Below, one piece after another: positions 15,193 through 24,200 of a stretch of 39,635 nucleotides of DNA. A program made the position numbers and the translations under genes. Positions within the stretch are counted from its first letter, which is position 1. Each line of letters opens with the position of its first letter. The notes beneath the pieces were generated by a model. That model ran no database searches. It was not told the origin of the DNA and saw only the letters and a program-made list of their open reading frames with translations. The stretch comes from an uncultured Bacteroidota bacterium (lineage in GTDB: Bacteria > Bacteroidota > Bacteroidia > UKL13-3): assembly GCA_903927505.1 (NCBI GenBank), contig CAIYNF010000128.1, positions 1-39,635 of the forward strand, given 5' to 3'.

Positions 15193-15873
15193 ATGGTTAG
15201 AAAAGCACTAGTTATAGGGGCTACCGGACTTATTGGTAGGAATTTAGTTTTTGAATTACTTAAGAGTAATCATTATAGCAGTGTAACTGTTTTTGCACGC
15301 AGAGATATAGTTATCAAACATGAAAAGCTTCATCAAATTTTATTGGATTTTGATGAAATTGAAAACCACAAAAGGTACATGTTTGTTGACGATGTTTTTT
15401 GTTGCTTAGGTTCCACCAAAGCAAAAACACCAGATCCAATAAGCTATAGAAAAATTGATTACGATTACCCATTGCTAGTTGCAAAAATTGCCAAAGAGCA
15501 AGGTGCTACGCAATATGTTTTGGTAAGTTCGATGGGAGCAAACAAAGAATCTTCAATTTTTTATAGCAGACTCAAAGGCGAAATTGAAGATGCAATTGCT
15601 AAGCTCAATTATGCCTCTTACAGTATTGTAAGGCCATCACTCTTATTAGGCACAAGAAATGAAAGTAGGCCATTAGAAACAATCTCGCAATATTTAATGC
15701 GTGTTTTAAACCCATTATTTATTGGGCCTTTGAAACTTTATAAGGCAATTGATGGATACGTGGTTGCTAAAGCAATTTTAGTTTTGGCTAAGAAAAATGC
15801 AGCTGGAAGGTATACTTATTTAAACAACCAATTGTTTAATTTAGTGAAAGAACAAGCCTCAACTGAGGCTTAA
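15193..15873 (+). CDS. TIP30/HTATIP2-like NAD(P)H-dependent oxidoreductase
   Basis: Atypical short-chain dehydrogenase/reductase of the TIP30 (HTATIP2) type with 226 residues and a cytosolic location. Key motifs are intact: dinucleotide loop GATGLIG (9-15), VDDVFCCLGSTK (66-76), the serine motif VSSMGAN (111-117) and the catalytic YSRLK (Tyr124, Lys128), followed by the typical SIVRPSLLLGTR loop. Substrate is not predictable. It follows its degenerate paralogue by 11 bases, a tandem duplication with one active copy. It ends 4 bases from the convergent transporter gene. A perfect inverted repeat AAGCCTCA/TGAGGCTT (15854-15871) lies in its last codons but lacks a T-tract. Confidence 0.88.
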   Translation: MVRKALVIGATGLIGRNLVFELLKSNHYSSVTVFARRDIVIKHEKLHQILLDFDEIENHKRYMFVDDVFCCLGSTKAKTPDPISYRKIDYDYPLLVAKIAKEQGATQYVLVSSMGANKESSIFYSRLKGEIEDAIAKLNYASYSIVRPSLLLGTRNESRPLETISQYLMRVLNPLFIGPLKLYKAIDGYVVAKAILVLAKKNAAGRYTYLNNQLFNLVKEQASTEA

Positions 15874-15877
15874 AGTA

Positions 15878-16723
15878 TTAATTGGTACAGGTTAAAAAGT
15901 AAATCACTAGGCCGCTCAATATCAAGGCTATTCCTTGCCATTCTATTTTACTTAGTTTTTCCTTAAACAAAAAATGTCCGGCCAATAGTGAATAAGGGAA
16001 AAAAGCCAATTGCATAAAGCCAAGCATGTTTAGTGCAAACTTTTGGTAACTTATATTTATTAGGATCGAACCAAATATTGTAAATAAGGCAACCGCAACT
16101 ATTTTCCATTGTTTTAAATTAGCTTGATACATTTTGTATGATTTATCATAAACTAGCAAATAGAAAATGCTTAATAGTAAGGTGGTAAATTCCATGGTCC
16201 AAGTCCCCCAAATTGCCGAAGTTTGGGCCAGTGGAATACTTAGCAATGCATAGCCAAATCCCCATGCTATTGCGCTTAATATAGCTTCATACAATCCTTT
16301 TCTATCCTTGTTTTTTTTCCATTGTAAAAGAATTCCAGCAACAGACAATGCCGCTGCTAAATAGAAGTAGGGCACAATGGTTTCATGGTATAGAAAAACA
16401 CCTAAACCATAATGTATAAAAGCCCCGCAAATGCCAATTACTGCCACATTCACAAAATGTAAGTGAAGTAATGCCTTGATGTAATAATAAAGCCCAATAG
16501 TGCAAAGGATGCTGCAAAATATTAATTGCAAGAAAGTAAAGGTATTTGGAATAGCGTTAAAATCACCAGCAAACCACCCCCAAATGCTTGCTAATAAAAC
16601 AGTAAATATGGAACGAACAAAAATCAACCTTGCTGCAGTAGTTTCTGAACTACCTAACTTAATAAAAACATCGGCCAGGAAAAAGGAAGTATTAACAGCT
16701 AAGGAAAACCAAAATGCATTCAT
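15878..16723 (-). CDS. EamA/DMT-family membrane transporter
   Basis: Inner-membrane permease of the drug/metabolite transporter superfamily with 281 residues and ten hydrophobic segments in two repeated EamA halves. The first half starts at FWFSLAVNTSFFLADVFIKL and the second near LYEAILSAIAWGFGYALL. Each half ends with the typical short loop before the last helices (GLGVFLYHETIVPYFYLAAA and AGHFLFKEKLSKIEWQGIAL, with the conserved Glu of this family). Substrates of such proteins range from amino acids to nucleosides and cannot be guessed from sequence. It starts 5 bases after purC, so it is the last gene of the tsaD-purC run; a purine-related cargo is a possibility from context only. Confidence 0.85.
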   Translation of the reverse strand: MNAFWFSLAVNTSFFLADVFIKLGSSETTAARLIFVRSIFTVLLASIWGWFAGDFNAIPNTFTFLQLIFCSILCTIGLYYYIKALLHLHFVNVAVIGICGAFIHYGLGVFLYHETIVPYFYLAAALSVAGILLQWKKNKDRKGLYEAILSAIAWGFGYALLSIPLAQTSAIWGTWTMEFTTLLLSIFYLLVYDKSYKMYQANLKQWKIVAVALFTIFGSILINISYQKFALNMLGFMQLAFFPYSLLAGHFLFKEKLSKIEWQGIALILSGLVIYFLTCTN

Positions 16724-16728
16724 TCAAT

Positions 16729-17679
16729 TTAAGCTTCTAATCCTTCTAGGGTTCTGCTAATATTGCTTTCAACACGCTCCATCACAGAACTGTAATCCTG
16801 CTTTTGAAATTTCTTTGAGGTGATTTTTTCATACAACTCAATATACCTTTGTGAAACCAATTCTACGAATTCATCTGTGAAAATGGGAGGTACTTGGCCG
16901 TCTTTTCCTTGGAAGCCATTTTCTATTAACCATTGTCTTACAAACTCTTTCGATAATTGACGTTGTTGTTGGTCTTTAGCTTGAATTTCTTCGTAAGTAT
17001 CTGCGTAAAAATACCTGCTTGAATCTGGCGTATGAATTTCATCCATTAACAAAATAGCATCACCTAATTTGCCAAATTCATATTTAGTATCTACCAAAAT
17101 TAATCCTTGTTGGCGGGCATAATGAGAACCAAAAGCATATAATTTTCTGGTATAATCTTCTAATTGTAAATATTCTGCTTCAGGTACTAAGCCCATTTCA
17201 ATAATGCCTTCACGAGAAATGTCTTCATCATGTCCTTCAGAAGCTTTAATGGTTGGCGTGATGATGGGAGTGGGGAAGGCGTCATTTTCTTTCATGCCTT
17301 CAGGCATATGCACACCGCAAATTTCTCTTTTGCCACTTTTGTATTCGCGCCAAGCATGGCCGGCCAAGTAGCCTCTAATAACCATCTCAACTTTATAAGG
17401 CTCACAGCAATGTCCAATACTTACGTTTGGATCAGGAGTTTTAACCAACCAATTGGGTACAAGGTCTTTGCTAAGCTTTAAAAAATGCTCCGCAATTTGG
17501 TTTAATACTTGTCCTTTATAGGGTATTGGTCGGGGCAAAACCACATCAAAAGCAGAAATTCTATCGCAGGCAACCATTGCCAAAAACTTATTGTTTATAT
17601 TATATACATCACGAACTTTTCCGCGGTAAAAACTTTCTTGTCCAACAAAATTAAAGTTGGTTGAAGTGAGTGCATCCAT
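16729..17679 (-). CDS. purC: SAICAR synthetase
   Basis: Phosphoribosylaminoimidazole-succinocarboxamide synthase: it joins aspartate to CAIR with ATP in step 8 of purine synthesis, in the cytosol. At 316 residues it is the longer form seen in Bacteroidetes and fungi, not the about 240-residue E. coli type. Motifs present: [12 protein letters not shown] near the N-terminus, [20 protein letters not shown], the [16 protein letters not shown] signature, VDTKYEFGK and [13 protein letters not shown] use the ATG at 17679; a TTG in frame at 17709 would add ten residues with no support. A 16-base palindrome abuts the start codon. The EamA transporter follows after 5 bases. Confidence 0.96.
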   Translation of the reverse strand: MDALTSTNFNFVGQESFYRGKVRDVYNINNKFLAMVACDRISAFDVVLPRPIPYKGQVLNQIAEHFLKLSKDLVPNWLVKTPDPNVSIGHCCEPYKVEMVIRGYLAGHAWREYKSGKREICGVHMPEGMKENDAFPTPIITPTIKASEGHDEDISREGIIEMGLVPEAEYLQLEDYTRKLYAFGSHYARQQGLILVDTKYEFGKLGDAILLMDEIHTPDSSRYFYADTYEEIQAKDQQQRQLSKEFVRQWLIENGFQGKDGQVPPIFTDEFVELVSQRYIELYEKITSKKFQKQDYSSVMERVESNISRTLEGLEA

Positions 17680-17695
17680 AGCTTTAAATAAAGCT
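17680..17695. promoter_or_regulatory. Palindrome abutting the purC start codon
   Basis: AGCTTTA-AA-TAAAGCT: perfect 7-base arms around a 2-base centre, ending exactly where the purC ATG begins (17679 on the minus strand). It could be a protein operator or an RNA stem that blocks initiation. Nothing further in the sequence decides between these. Confidence 0.35.
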
Positions 17696-17753
17696 GCAAT
17701 ATGCAACAAAAGGCAAGAAATTACAATTAAAAGACCTTACATTTTATGCACCA

Positions 17754-19649
17754 TTAAGGCATAATTTTAATTTCAGTACGTCTGTTTTTCGCTCTTCCTT
17801 CAAGGCTTGTATTGTCGGCAATTGGCTGCGTATCTGCATAACCTTTATAGGTAATACGTGTTATTGGCACACCTGTTGCAATTAGATAATCTTTAACAGC
17901 CTTGGCTCTGTTTGCAGATAATAAACTATTTTTAGCGAAATCACCGGTATTATCTGTATGACCACCAATTTCAATTTTCACGCTTGGATTACTTGCTAAA
18001 AATTGAACCAATTTATTTAGCTCAGCTTTCGATTCATCTTTCAAATCAAACTTGTCTGATTCAAAGAAAATATTCTTTAATACAACTTTAGCACCTGCTG
18101 TAATTGCTTGTAAAGGAACACTTAATACCAGCGGATCTGTGGCACCTTGGTTTTGTAAAGAGAAATTTTCTGAATAAAATAAATAACCCGCTGCACTTAC
18201 ATTTAAGGCGTAATTTTTATTTCCTTGAAGGCATACCAAAAACTCACCGCTAATTCTATTAGAATAAGATTCTATAATTACTCTACCTGTTGCCAAATCA
18301 ATTAATTCTATTTTAGCACTGAGTTTTTTTCTTGTATTGGCATCAAAAACAACCCCTTTGGCATACCCTGTTTTTTGAGGTCTGGCCTCTTCATAGAGTT
18401 CAAAACTATAAATGTCTAATCCACCCTTGGTATCGTCTCCTTCTTTGGCCATAAAGGCGTCTTTCCCATTGCTAGAAATTATTATACAGGTTTCGTCTTT
18501 GCTGCTGTTAATTGGATAGCCCATGTTGGTAGGCTTTGCCCATCTACCATCTTTATTTCTTCTGGTGTAAAACAAATCTACACCGCCCATTCCTGGATGC
18601 CCATCACTATTGAAATAAAGTGTTTGGTCGTCTTTAGCTATAAAAGGTGATTGCTCATCTCCAGGGCCATTGATTTCTGGTCCGGCATTTACAGGAGGAG
18701 TCCAACGACCATTTTTAAAATTGGTATACCAAATATCACTTTGACCAAATCCTCCTGGGCGGTTACTGCTAAAATATAAGGTACGGCCATCAAAACTCAG
18801 GCAAGGCTGACTTTCCCAAGATGCTGAATTTACAGGTGGTCCAAGGTTAATTGGTTCGGACCAAGTATTGCCATCTAATTTACTTAAAAATAGATCACAG
18901 CTACCATTGGCACCAGGACGGTTACATGCAGTATAAAAAATATATTGACCATCGGCAGAGAGGGAAACGGTGCCTTCATTGCGTTCTGTATTTATGGGAT
19001 AGCCCATGTTTTCGGCAAAAGAATATTTGCCATCAATTTTGGTGCTTCTATAAAATTCCTCATCTCTGCCATTCACCAAACGCGTAAAAATAAGTACCTG
19101 CTCATCAGCTGTTATACCAGGAAAATATTCATTGTCTGAGCTGTTTATCATATTTCCAAGATTAACTGGTTTAAATGGAAACGGCTTAAGAATGGCATTT
19201 TGCGCATATTCTGAGTTGTTTTTTATTACCTCAATTTGTTCTTTCTTTTGATAGTAATCAGGGAAACTCATGAATTTTTGGGCATCTTGAAAAGCTTCAT
19301 TGTATTTGGAAAGTGTAAAATAACATTTGCTTCTACCAAAATAACTCATAGGAAATTCAGGATTTAATGCAACTATTTTATTGTATAAAGCAATGGCTTC
19401 CTCATATTTTTCATTGTCTTTTTTTATTTCTGCTAACATCATATAAGCATCAATAAAATTTGGGTCGAGCGCAATGGCCTTGTCTAGATAGCCCTGCGCC
19501 TTCATAAAATCTTGTAATTGAAAAGTCTTCAGTGCTTCTCCAAAATAATATTCAGCTTTTTTGTTTTTGGTGCCGCTAAAAGGCAACTCTTGCGCATAGG
19601 TTGTAAAAACAGTGAAAAGCAAGAATAATAAAATGAGAATTCGCTTCAT
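17754..19649 (-). CDS. TPR-PD40-OmpA envelope protein, PorE-like
   Basis: Periplasmic/outer-membrane protein of 631 residues. Order of parts: signal peptide (1-19, cleavage around YAQ), TPR repeats (about 30-125), five PD40/WD40-like blades (about 175-410, e.g. VSLSADGQYIFYT and CLSFDGRTLYFSSNRPGG), a carboxypeptidase-regulatory-like beta domain (about 428-512), and a C-terminal OmpA domain (about 525-631). The OmpA domain keeps the peptidoglycan contacts Asp566 in GGHTDNTGD and Arg581 in SANRAKAV, and the NRRTE end. This layout matches PorE of the type IX secretion system (Porphyromonas PG1058), which ties the secretion ring to peptidoglycan. Several paralogues of this layout exist per genome, so the specific role is inferred. 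It lies between the phosphatase gene and purC. Confidence 0.87.
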   Translation of the reverse strand: MKRILILLFLLFTVFTTYAQELPFSGTKNKKAEYYFGEALKTFQLQDFMKAQGYLDKAIALDPNFIDAYMMLAEIKKDNEKYEEAIALYNKIVALNPEFPMSYFGRSKCYFTLSKYNEAFQDAQKFMSFPDYYQKKEQIEVIKNNSEYAQNAILKPFPFKPVNLGNMINSSDNEYFPGITADEQVLIFTRLVNGRDEEFYRSTKIDGKYSFAENMGYPINTERNEGTVSLSADGQYIFYTACNRPGANGSCDLFLSKLDGNTWSEPINLGPPVNSASWESQPCLSFDGRTLYFSSNRPGGFGQSDIWYTNFKNGRWTPPVNAGPEINGPGDEQSPFIAKDDQTLYFNSDGHPGMGGVDLFYTRRNKDGRWAKPTNMGYPINSSKDETCIIISSNGKDAFMAKEGDDTKGGLDIYSFELYEEARPQKTGYAKGVVFDANTRKKLSAKIELIDLATGRVIIESYSNRISGEFLVCLQGNKNYALNVSAAGYLFYSENFSLQNQGATDPLVLSVPLQAITAGAKVVLKNIFFESDKFDLKDESKAELNKLVQFLASNPSVKIEIGGHTDNTGDFAKNSLLSANRAKAVKDYLIATGVPITRITYKGYADTQPIADNTSLEGRAKNRRTEIKIMP

Positions 19650-19693
19650 ATTAAGTACAATATTTAGATGCTAAAAATAAGTAAAAAAAAGTA

Positions 19694-20188
19694 TCAGACA
19701 AGTTCGCCACCTTTAGGGTCGAGGCTCCAAACTATTTCTCCACTGCGTTTTTGAATGTTCTTCCACAATTTTTCTTTAAAGCTTACAATAACAATGCCAG
19801 CGGTTGGCATTTTGTATAAATTAGCATTGCTTATAAAAGAAATAATTAACATGATACTTGGGTTATGGCCAACCATCATAACGGTTTCATCCTTATCGTC
19901 TAGATTTCTAATAATCTCAAATAAATCTTCAAATTCAGCTTCGTACATGCCAAATTCGAGGGAGTGTTTTGACTGTGTATAGGCATCTATAAAATAGGAG
20001 GCGGTTTTCTTGGTTCTAGCAGCTGGACTAGCAATAATAAGAGATGGTTTGTAGCTTGTTTTTAATAACTTATTTCGTATCAATTTAGCCTCCTCATCAC
20101 CCTTTGGAGCGAGCTCACGTGCAAAATCAGTTCCGTCTAATGAGTCGTTATTTGCCTTTGCATGGCGCATGAAAATGATTTGTTTCAT
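19694..20188 (-). CDS. SixA-like histidine phosphatase
   Basis: Single-domain phosphatase of the histidine phosphatase (phosphoglycerate-mutase-like) superfamily, 164 residues, closest in style to SixA, which removes phosphate from phosphohistidine in signalling or PTS proteins. The catalytic motif MRHAKAN places the phosphorylated His at residue 9. The conserved Arg is in SPAARTKKTA, and the second His is in MVGHNPSIM. The ATG at 20188 is used because the protein then begins with the core strand MKQIIFMRHAK; an in-frame start at 20215 would overlap tsaD. It lies 13 bases after tsaD. Actual substrate is unknown. Confidence 0.88.
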   Translation of the reverse strand: MKQIIFMRHAKANNDSLDGTDFARELAPKGDEEAKLIRNKLLKTSYKPSLIIASPAARTKKTASYFIDAYTQSKHSLEFGMYEAEFEDLFEIIRNLDDKDETVMMVGHNPSIMLIISFISNANLYKMPTAGIVIVSFKEKLWKNIQKRSGEIVWSLDPKGGELV

Positions 20189-20201
20189 TTTGATATAAGT
20201 T

Positions 20202-21218
20202 TTAGCTACGGGCAAAAGGCGCAGTGTCTAATTGCTCGAAATCTTTTAAAATAAATTTATAATTTGCCGCCATTGCAATCATAGCTGCATTGTCTGTGCA
20301 ATATTGAAAGGCAGGAATATAGGTATTCCAATTCTTTATTTTTCCTGTTTCTACAAGCATTTCACGCAATTTGCTATTGGCAGAAACACCACCAGCCAAT
20401 GCAATTTCTTTTATTCCGGTTTGATCCGATGCCAATACCAATTTTTTAAGCAAATGTTTGATAATTGTTTTTTGCATGCTTGCGCATAAATCGTTTAGAT
20501 TTTCTGCTATGAAATTTGGATTTAGCTTTTCTTGTTTTTGAATAAAATATAGAAAAGATGTTTTTAAGCCACTGAAACTGTAATCTAAATTGGGAATTTG
20601 AGGTTGAGGAAATGGAAAGGCATCTGGATTTCCTAATTGTGCATATTTATCAACCAATGGACCACCAGGATAGGGTAGACCTAGCATTTTAGCTGCTTTG
20701 TCAAAGGCTTCACCTGCTGCATCATCAATAGTTTTACCCAAAATTTCAGATTCAAAATGACCATTCATTTTAGCAATTTGGGTATGACCACCACTTACTG
20801 TCAAGCATAAAAATGGGAAATTCGGATTTGGTTCGTCAATAAAATGGGCAAGAATATGGGCCTGCATATGGTGAATACCAATAAGTGGAATATTTAAAGA
20901 TTGTGCCAAAGACTTAGCGAAACTACTTCCAACCATTAATGAACCAATTAGTCCAGGACCCTTGGTAAATGCGATAGCAGAGAGTTCATTTAATTCAATA
21001 TTGGCATTCTTAAGCGCAACACTTACCACAGGAACTATATTTTGTTGGTGGGCTCTACTTGCCAATTCTGGTACAACGCCACCATACAATTCATGTATTT
21101 GTTGCGATGCTACTTCATTTGACAGGATATGACCATTCTTGATAACTGCAGCAGCAGTATCGTCACACGAGGATTCTATAGCAAGAATTATAATATCTTT
21201 TTGCAATTTTGTAGGCAC
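20202..21218 (-). CDS. tsaD: TsaD, tRNA threonylcarbamoyladenosine transferase subunit
   Basis: Catalytic subunit that transfers the threonylcarbamoyl group to A37 of ANN-reading tRNAs, together with TsaB and TsaE. It has 338 residues (ASKHA fold). Visible motifs: IESSCDDTAAAVI (about 14-26), the metal-binding pair His117/His121 in HMQAH, LTVSGGHTQ, GEAFDKAAKMLGLPYPGGP and CTDNAAMIA with the third metal ligand Asp. The residue between the two histidines is Gln where Glu is usual (HMEAH/HMEGH). The start is GTG at 21218; no ATG is available before the conserved IESS strand. The gene begins 33 bases from the divergent TamB gene, whose promoter overlaps its start, so both are tightly linked in regulation. 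Confidence 0.95.
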   Translation of the reverse strand: MPTKLQKDIIILAIESSCDDTAAAVIKNGHILSNEVASQQIHELYGGVVPELASRAHQQNIVPVVSVALKNANIELNELSAIAFTKGPGLIGSLMVGSSFAKSLAQSLNIPLIGIHHMQAHILAHFIDEPNPNFPFLCLTVSGGHTQIAKMNGHFESEILGKTIDDAAGEAFDKAAKMLGLPYPGGPLVDKYAQLGNPDAFPFPQPQIPNLDYSFSGLKTSFLYFIQKQEKLNPNFIAENLNDLCASMQKTIIKHLLKKLVLASDQTGIKEIALAGGVSANSKLREMLVETGKIKNWNTYIPAFQYCTDNAAMIAMAANYKFILKDFEQLDTAPFARS

Positions 21219-21238
21219 AAGCTTATTTATTATCTTTC
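21207..21238 (+). promoter_or_regulatory. Probable promoter of the TamB gene
   Basis: TTTTG at 21207-21211 (-33) and TATCTTTC at 21231-21238 (-7, one mismatch at the last base to TAnnTTTG) with 19 bases between them. Transcription would start near 21243, about 9 bases before the TTG start at 21252. The -33 part overlaps the first codons of divergent tsaD. Confidence 0.45.
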
Positions 21239-21251
21239 GGGCAAAACTACG

Positions 21252-24200
21252 TTGCTAAAGAAGTTTATCAAAATATCTTATGTATTATCTGCAAGCTTTT
21301 TGGGCTTGCTGATGTTTCTGTACCTTATTTTCAACACCCATTCTTTTCAAAATTACTTAGTAAATCGGATTTCAAATTACGTAAACGAAACCTTCCATAC
21401 CCGCATTAGTATTGGAGAAATTGATTATGATGGCTGGAGTTTTTTTAGTTTAAGAGAAGTAAATTTTGGAGATCAAAAAGGGGATACCACTTTTTATGCT
21501 GGTCGTTTGCAATTTAATTTGGCCGGACTAAAATTAGATTCTACCCATTTCACGCTAAATGATGTTGTTTTGGATGAAGGACTCTGTAAAATGACCACTT
21601 ACAAGGATGGTACCTATAGTTTTGATGTTATTAATTTGTTTATGGATCCCAAGGATACAGTTTCTGATCCTATGGCACCGCCTTTTATTTTAGAATTTAA
21701 GAATCTCGAATGCATGGACACCCGTTTTATGTATGTAGATTCTACAGGTAATTTTGAACCCAAAGGATTTGATTACAACCGAATTTGTTTTTCGGATGTG
21801 AATTTCCGATCCAAATTGTTTCAAATAATAGACGATTCATTGTCCTTCGATATCCGGAATTTTAGTTGTAAAGAGCGCAGCGGATTTGAAATACTTCGCA
21901 TGAAAGCCATGGCAACCATATGCGAAAAAACAATTGCATTGAATAAGCTCGATATGGTTACCCCCTACAGCCATATTAAGAATTATTTCAGTTTGAACTC
22001 TAATTCATATGACGATTATGAAGATTTTATTGATAAGGTTGAATTAAATGCAATATTCAATCAAAGTGAAGTAGACATGAAAGATATTGCATTTTTTGTT
22101 CCTTCTTTTGATGTATACAAATACAAAGCTAAAATAAGTGGAACCGGCAAAGGGCCAATTAGCAGCTTAAAATTAAAGAATTTGGTTGTGAGCTCTGGAA
22201 AAGATACCCGCTTTACTGGTGCCATCAAGTTTAATGGACTGCCCAATATAGAAGAAACCTTCATGGATATTCAAGTTGATTATGCCTCAACAGTTAAAAG
22301 TGAATTAGAGAAAATTATTGATATGGAGTTGCCTCAACAATTAGGTGATTTAGGAAAGATTATTTACAAAGGAAATTATACAGGATTTTATAATGACTTT
22401 GTAACATATGGTTCTTTAGAAACAGCGTTTGGTTCGGCCGAAACCGATTTAAACATGAAGTTGAACGAGGAAACCATGTTGAGTGAATACTCGGGAAATT
22501 TAAAAATGAATTCATTTAAAATGGGTGATTATTTAAAAAATCCTGCCATTGGAGTGATTGATATGAATGCACATTTGAAAGGGAAAGGCTTTGATTTAAA
22601 TACCATTCATACTGAATTTGATTTTCAAATTAACCAGATTGGTTTTGAGAATTACAACTACCACCATCTTGATTTAAAAGGCAGTATCATTAAAAAGGAC
22701 CTCCGATTGAATTTTGAAAGTGCAGATTCTAATTTGGTGTTAAATTCAAATGTAAGGGTAGATTTATCTGAGGCTTATAGTCATATTGTGCTTAACGGGA
22801 AGATTGAAAATGCAAACCTTAAAGAATTACATTTACATGAGGCAAGTATAGCATTGGGTACCAATTTTAATGCAGACTATTATTTTAAAGATTTAAACGA
22901 CCATTATGGAAGTATGGAAATTGCCGATTTTCATTATGAGAAAGCCGGTTATTCCTATAACATCAACCAATTGAAATTGGAATCGGAAAATGGAGAAGAG
23001 GAGTTAATTGAAATTAATGGAGATTTTATTCGTGCGAAATTAAAAGGGCAAATAGACCTTGCTAATTTATTTGATGAATTGAAATATTGGTCACTTAGTC
23101 TTGGTAAAAGTTATTTTCAACCTAAATATTCAAAAAATTATTTGCAGCAATTTGATTTGGATTTAACTATTCTCTCAACAGCAAGTATTTCTCCCTTATT
23201 TTTCCCAGGCTTAAATGCTACCAATATTAATATTGAAGCCAATGTAAATAGCAAAAACGAATCCTATCTTATGGCTGGTTATATTGGAAATGTTAATTAT
23301 GATGGCTGGCACTTGGCGCAAACTACTTTTAAATTAGCGGAGTCGGATAAGGAAAAAGGTTCAATACTTTTTGGATTTAAAAGCATCGGAAGATTAGATA
23401 CGCTGCTTATTGGTGATTTTGCATTGAAAGCAAATGCTGAGGTTGATAAATGGGATTTAAAATATCAAATACTTGATAGTTTGAGTATTGTTCATGGTGT
23501 TTTTGCCCATGATATTGTTTTTGAGAACAACTCATTTTGGTTGAATTACCAACCTTCTTGGGTGCAATCTGGATTTTCACGATGGAATATACAAGAGGGT
23601 AAATCTGTACAATTGAATGAGGAGAAAATTCGATTTGAAGGTTTTCATTTAGAGAATGGAAAACAAAAAATCACGCTTGATGGCTTTTATCCAATTATAG
23701 GTAGAAATAAAAATATCAGTGCAAAAATTGAACAGTTAGATTTAAATACCATTAATCAATTTGTTAAAGGAATAGATGTTACTATTGGTGGTTTAGCTAA
23801 TGGCTATTTGGTTTATGAAAATGTTGGCAACCGCGACGTTGTAATTGCCAATTTAAATGCGGTAAACCTATGTCTCGACAATGACACACTTGGTGATTTT
23901 GGCCTTAATATTGGTTATAGAGAAAAGGAAGAAGACCTGCTCATTGACTTTAAGTCTATTAAGGGAAAACTTAGTAATTTAAAAGGTTCTGGCGATTATG
24001 ATATTGCAGGAAAATACCTCAATTTAAATATAGATTTTGATAAATCTCAAATAAGCGCTTTTCAGGCTTTTGTTAAAGATTATGTTAAATTGTATACGGG
24101 AGAAGCATGCTTAAACGCGCAATTAAAAGGCCCCTTAGACAATTTGGTATTAAATGGCCAGCTTAAAATTAGTGACGTAAACTTTAAAGTAGATTACCTT

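Noticed and set aside
15854-15871. Perfect inverted repeat AAGCCTCA-AC-TGAGGCTT near the end of the second TIP30-like gene, considered as a terminator between convergent genes
   Set aside because: It lies inside the coding sequence, its arms leave too small a loop for full pairing, and there is no T-run after it on either strand.
21129-21251. Longer TamB start inside tsaD
   Set aside because: The sequence there is antisense to tsaD coding, and the membrane anchor and promoter fit the TTG at 21252.
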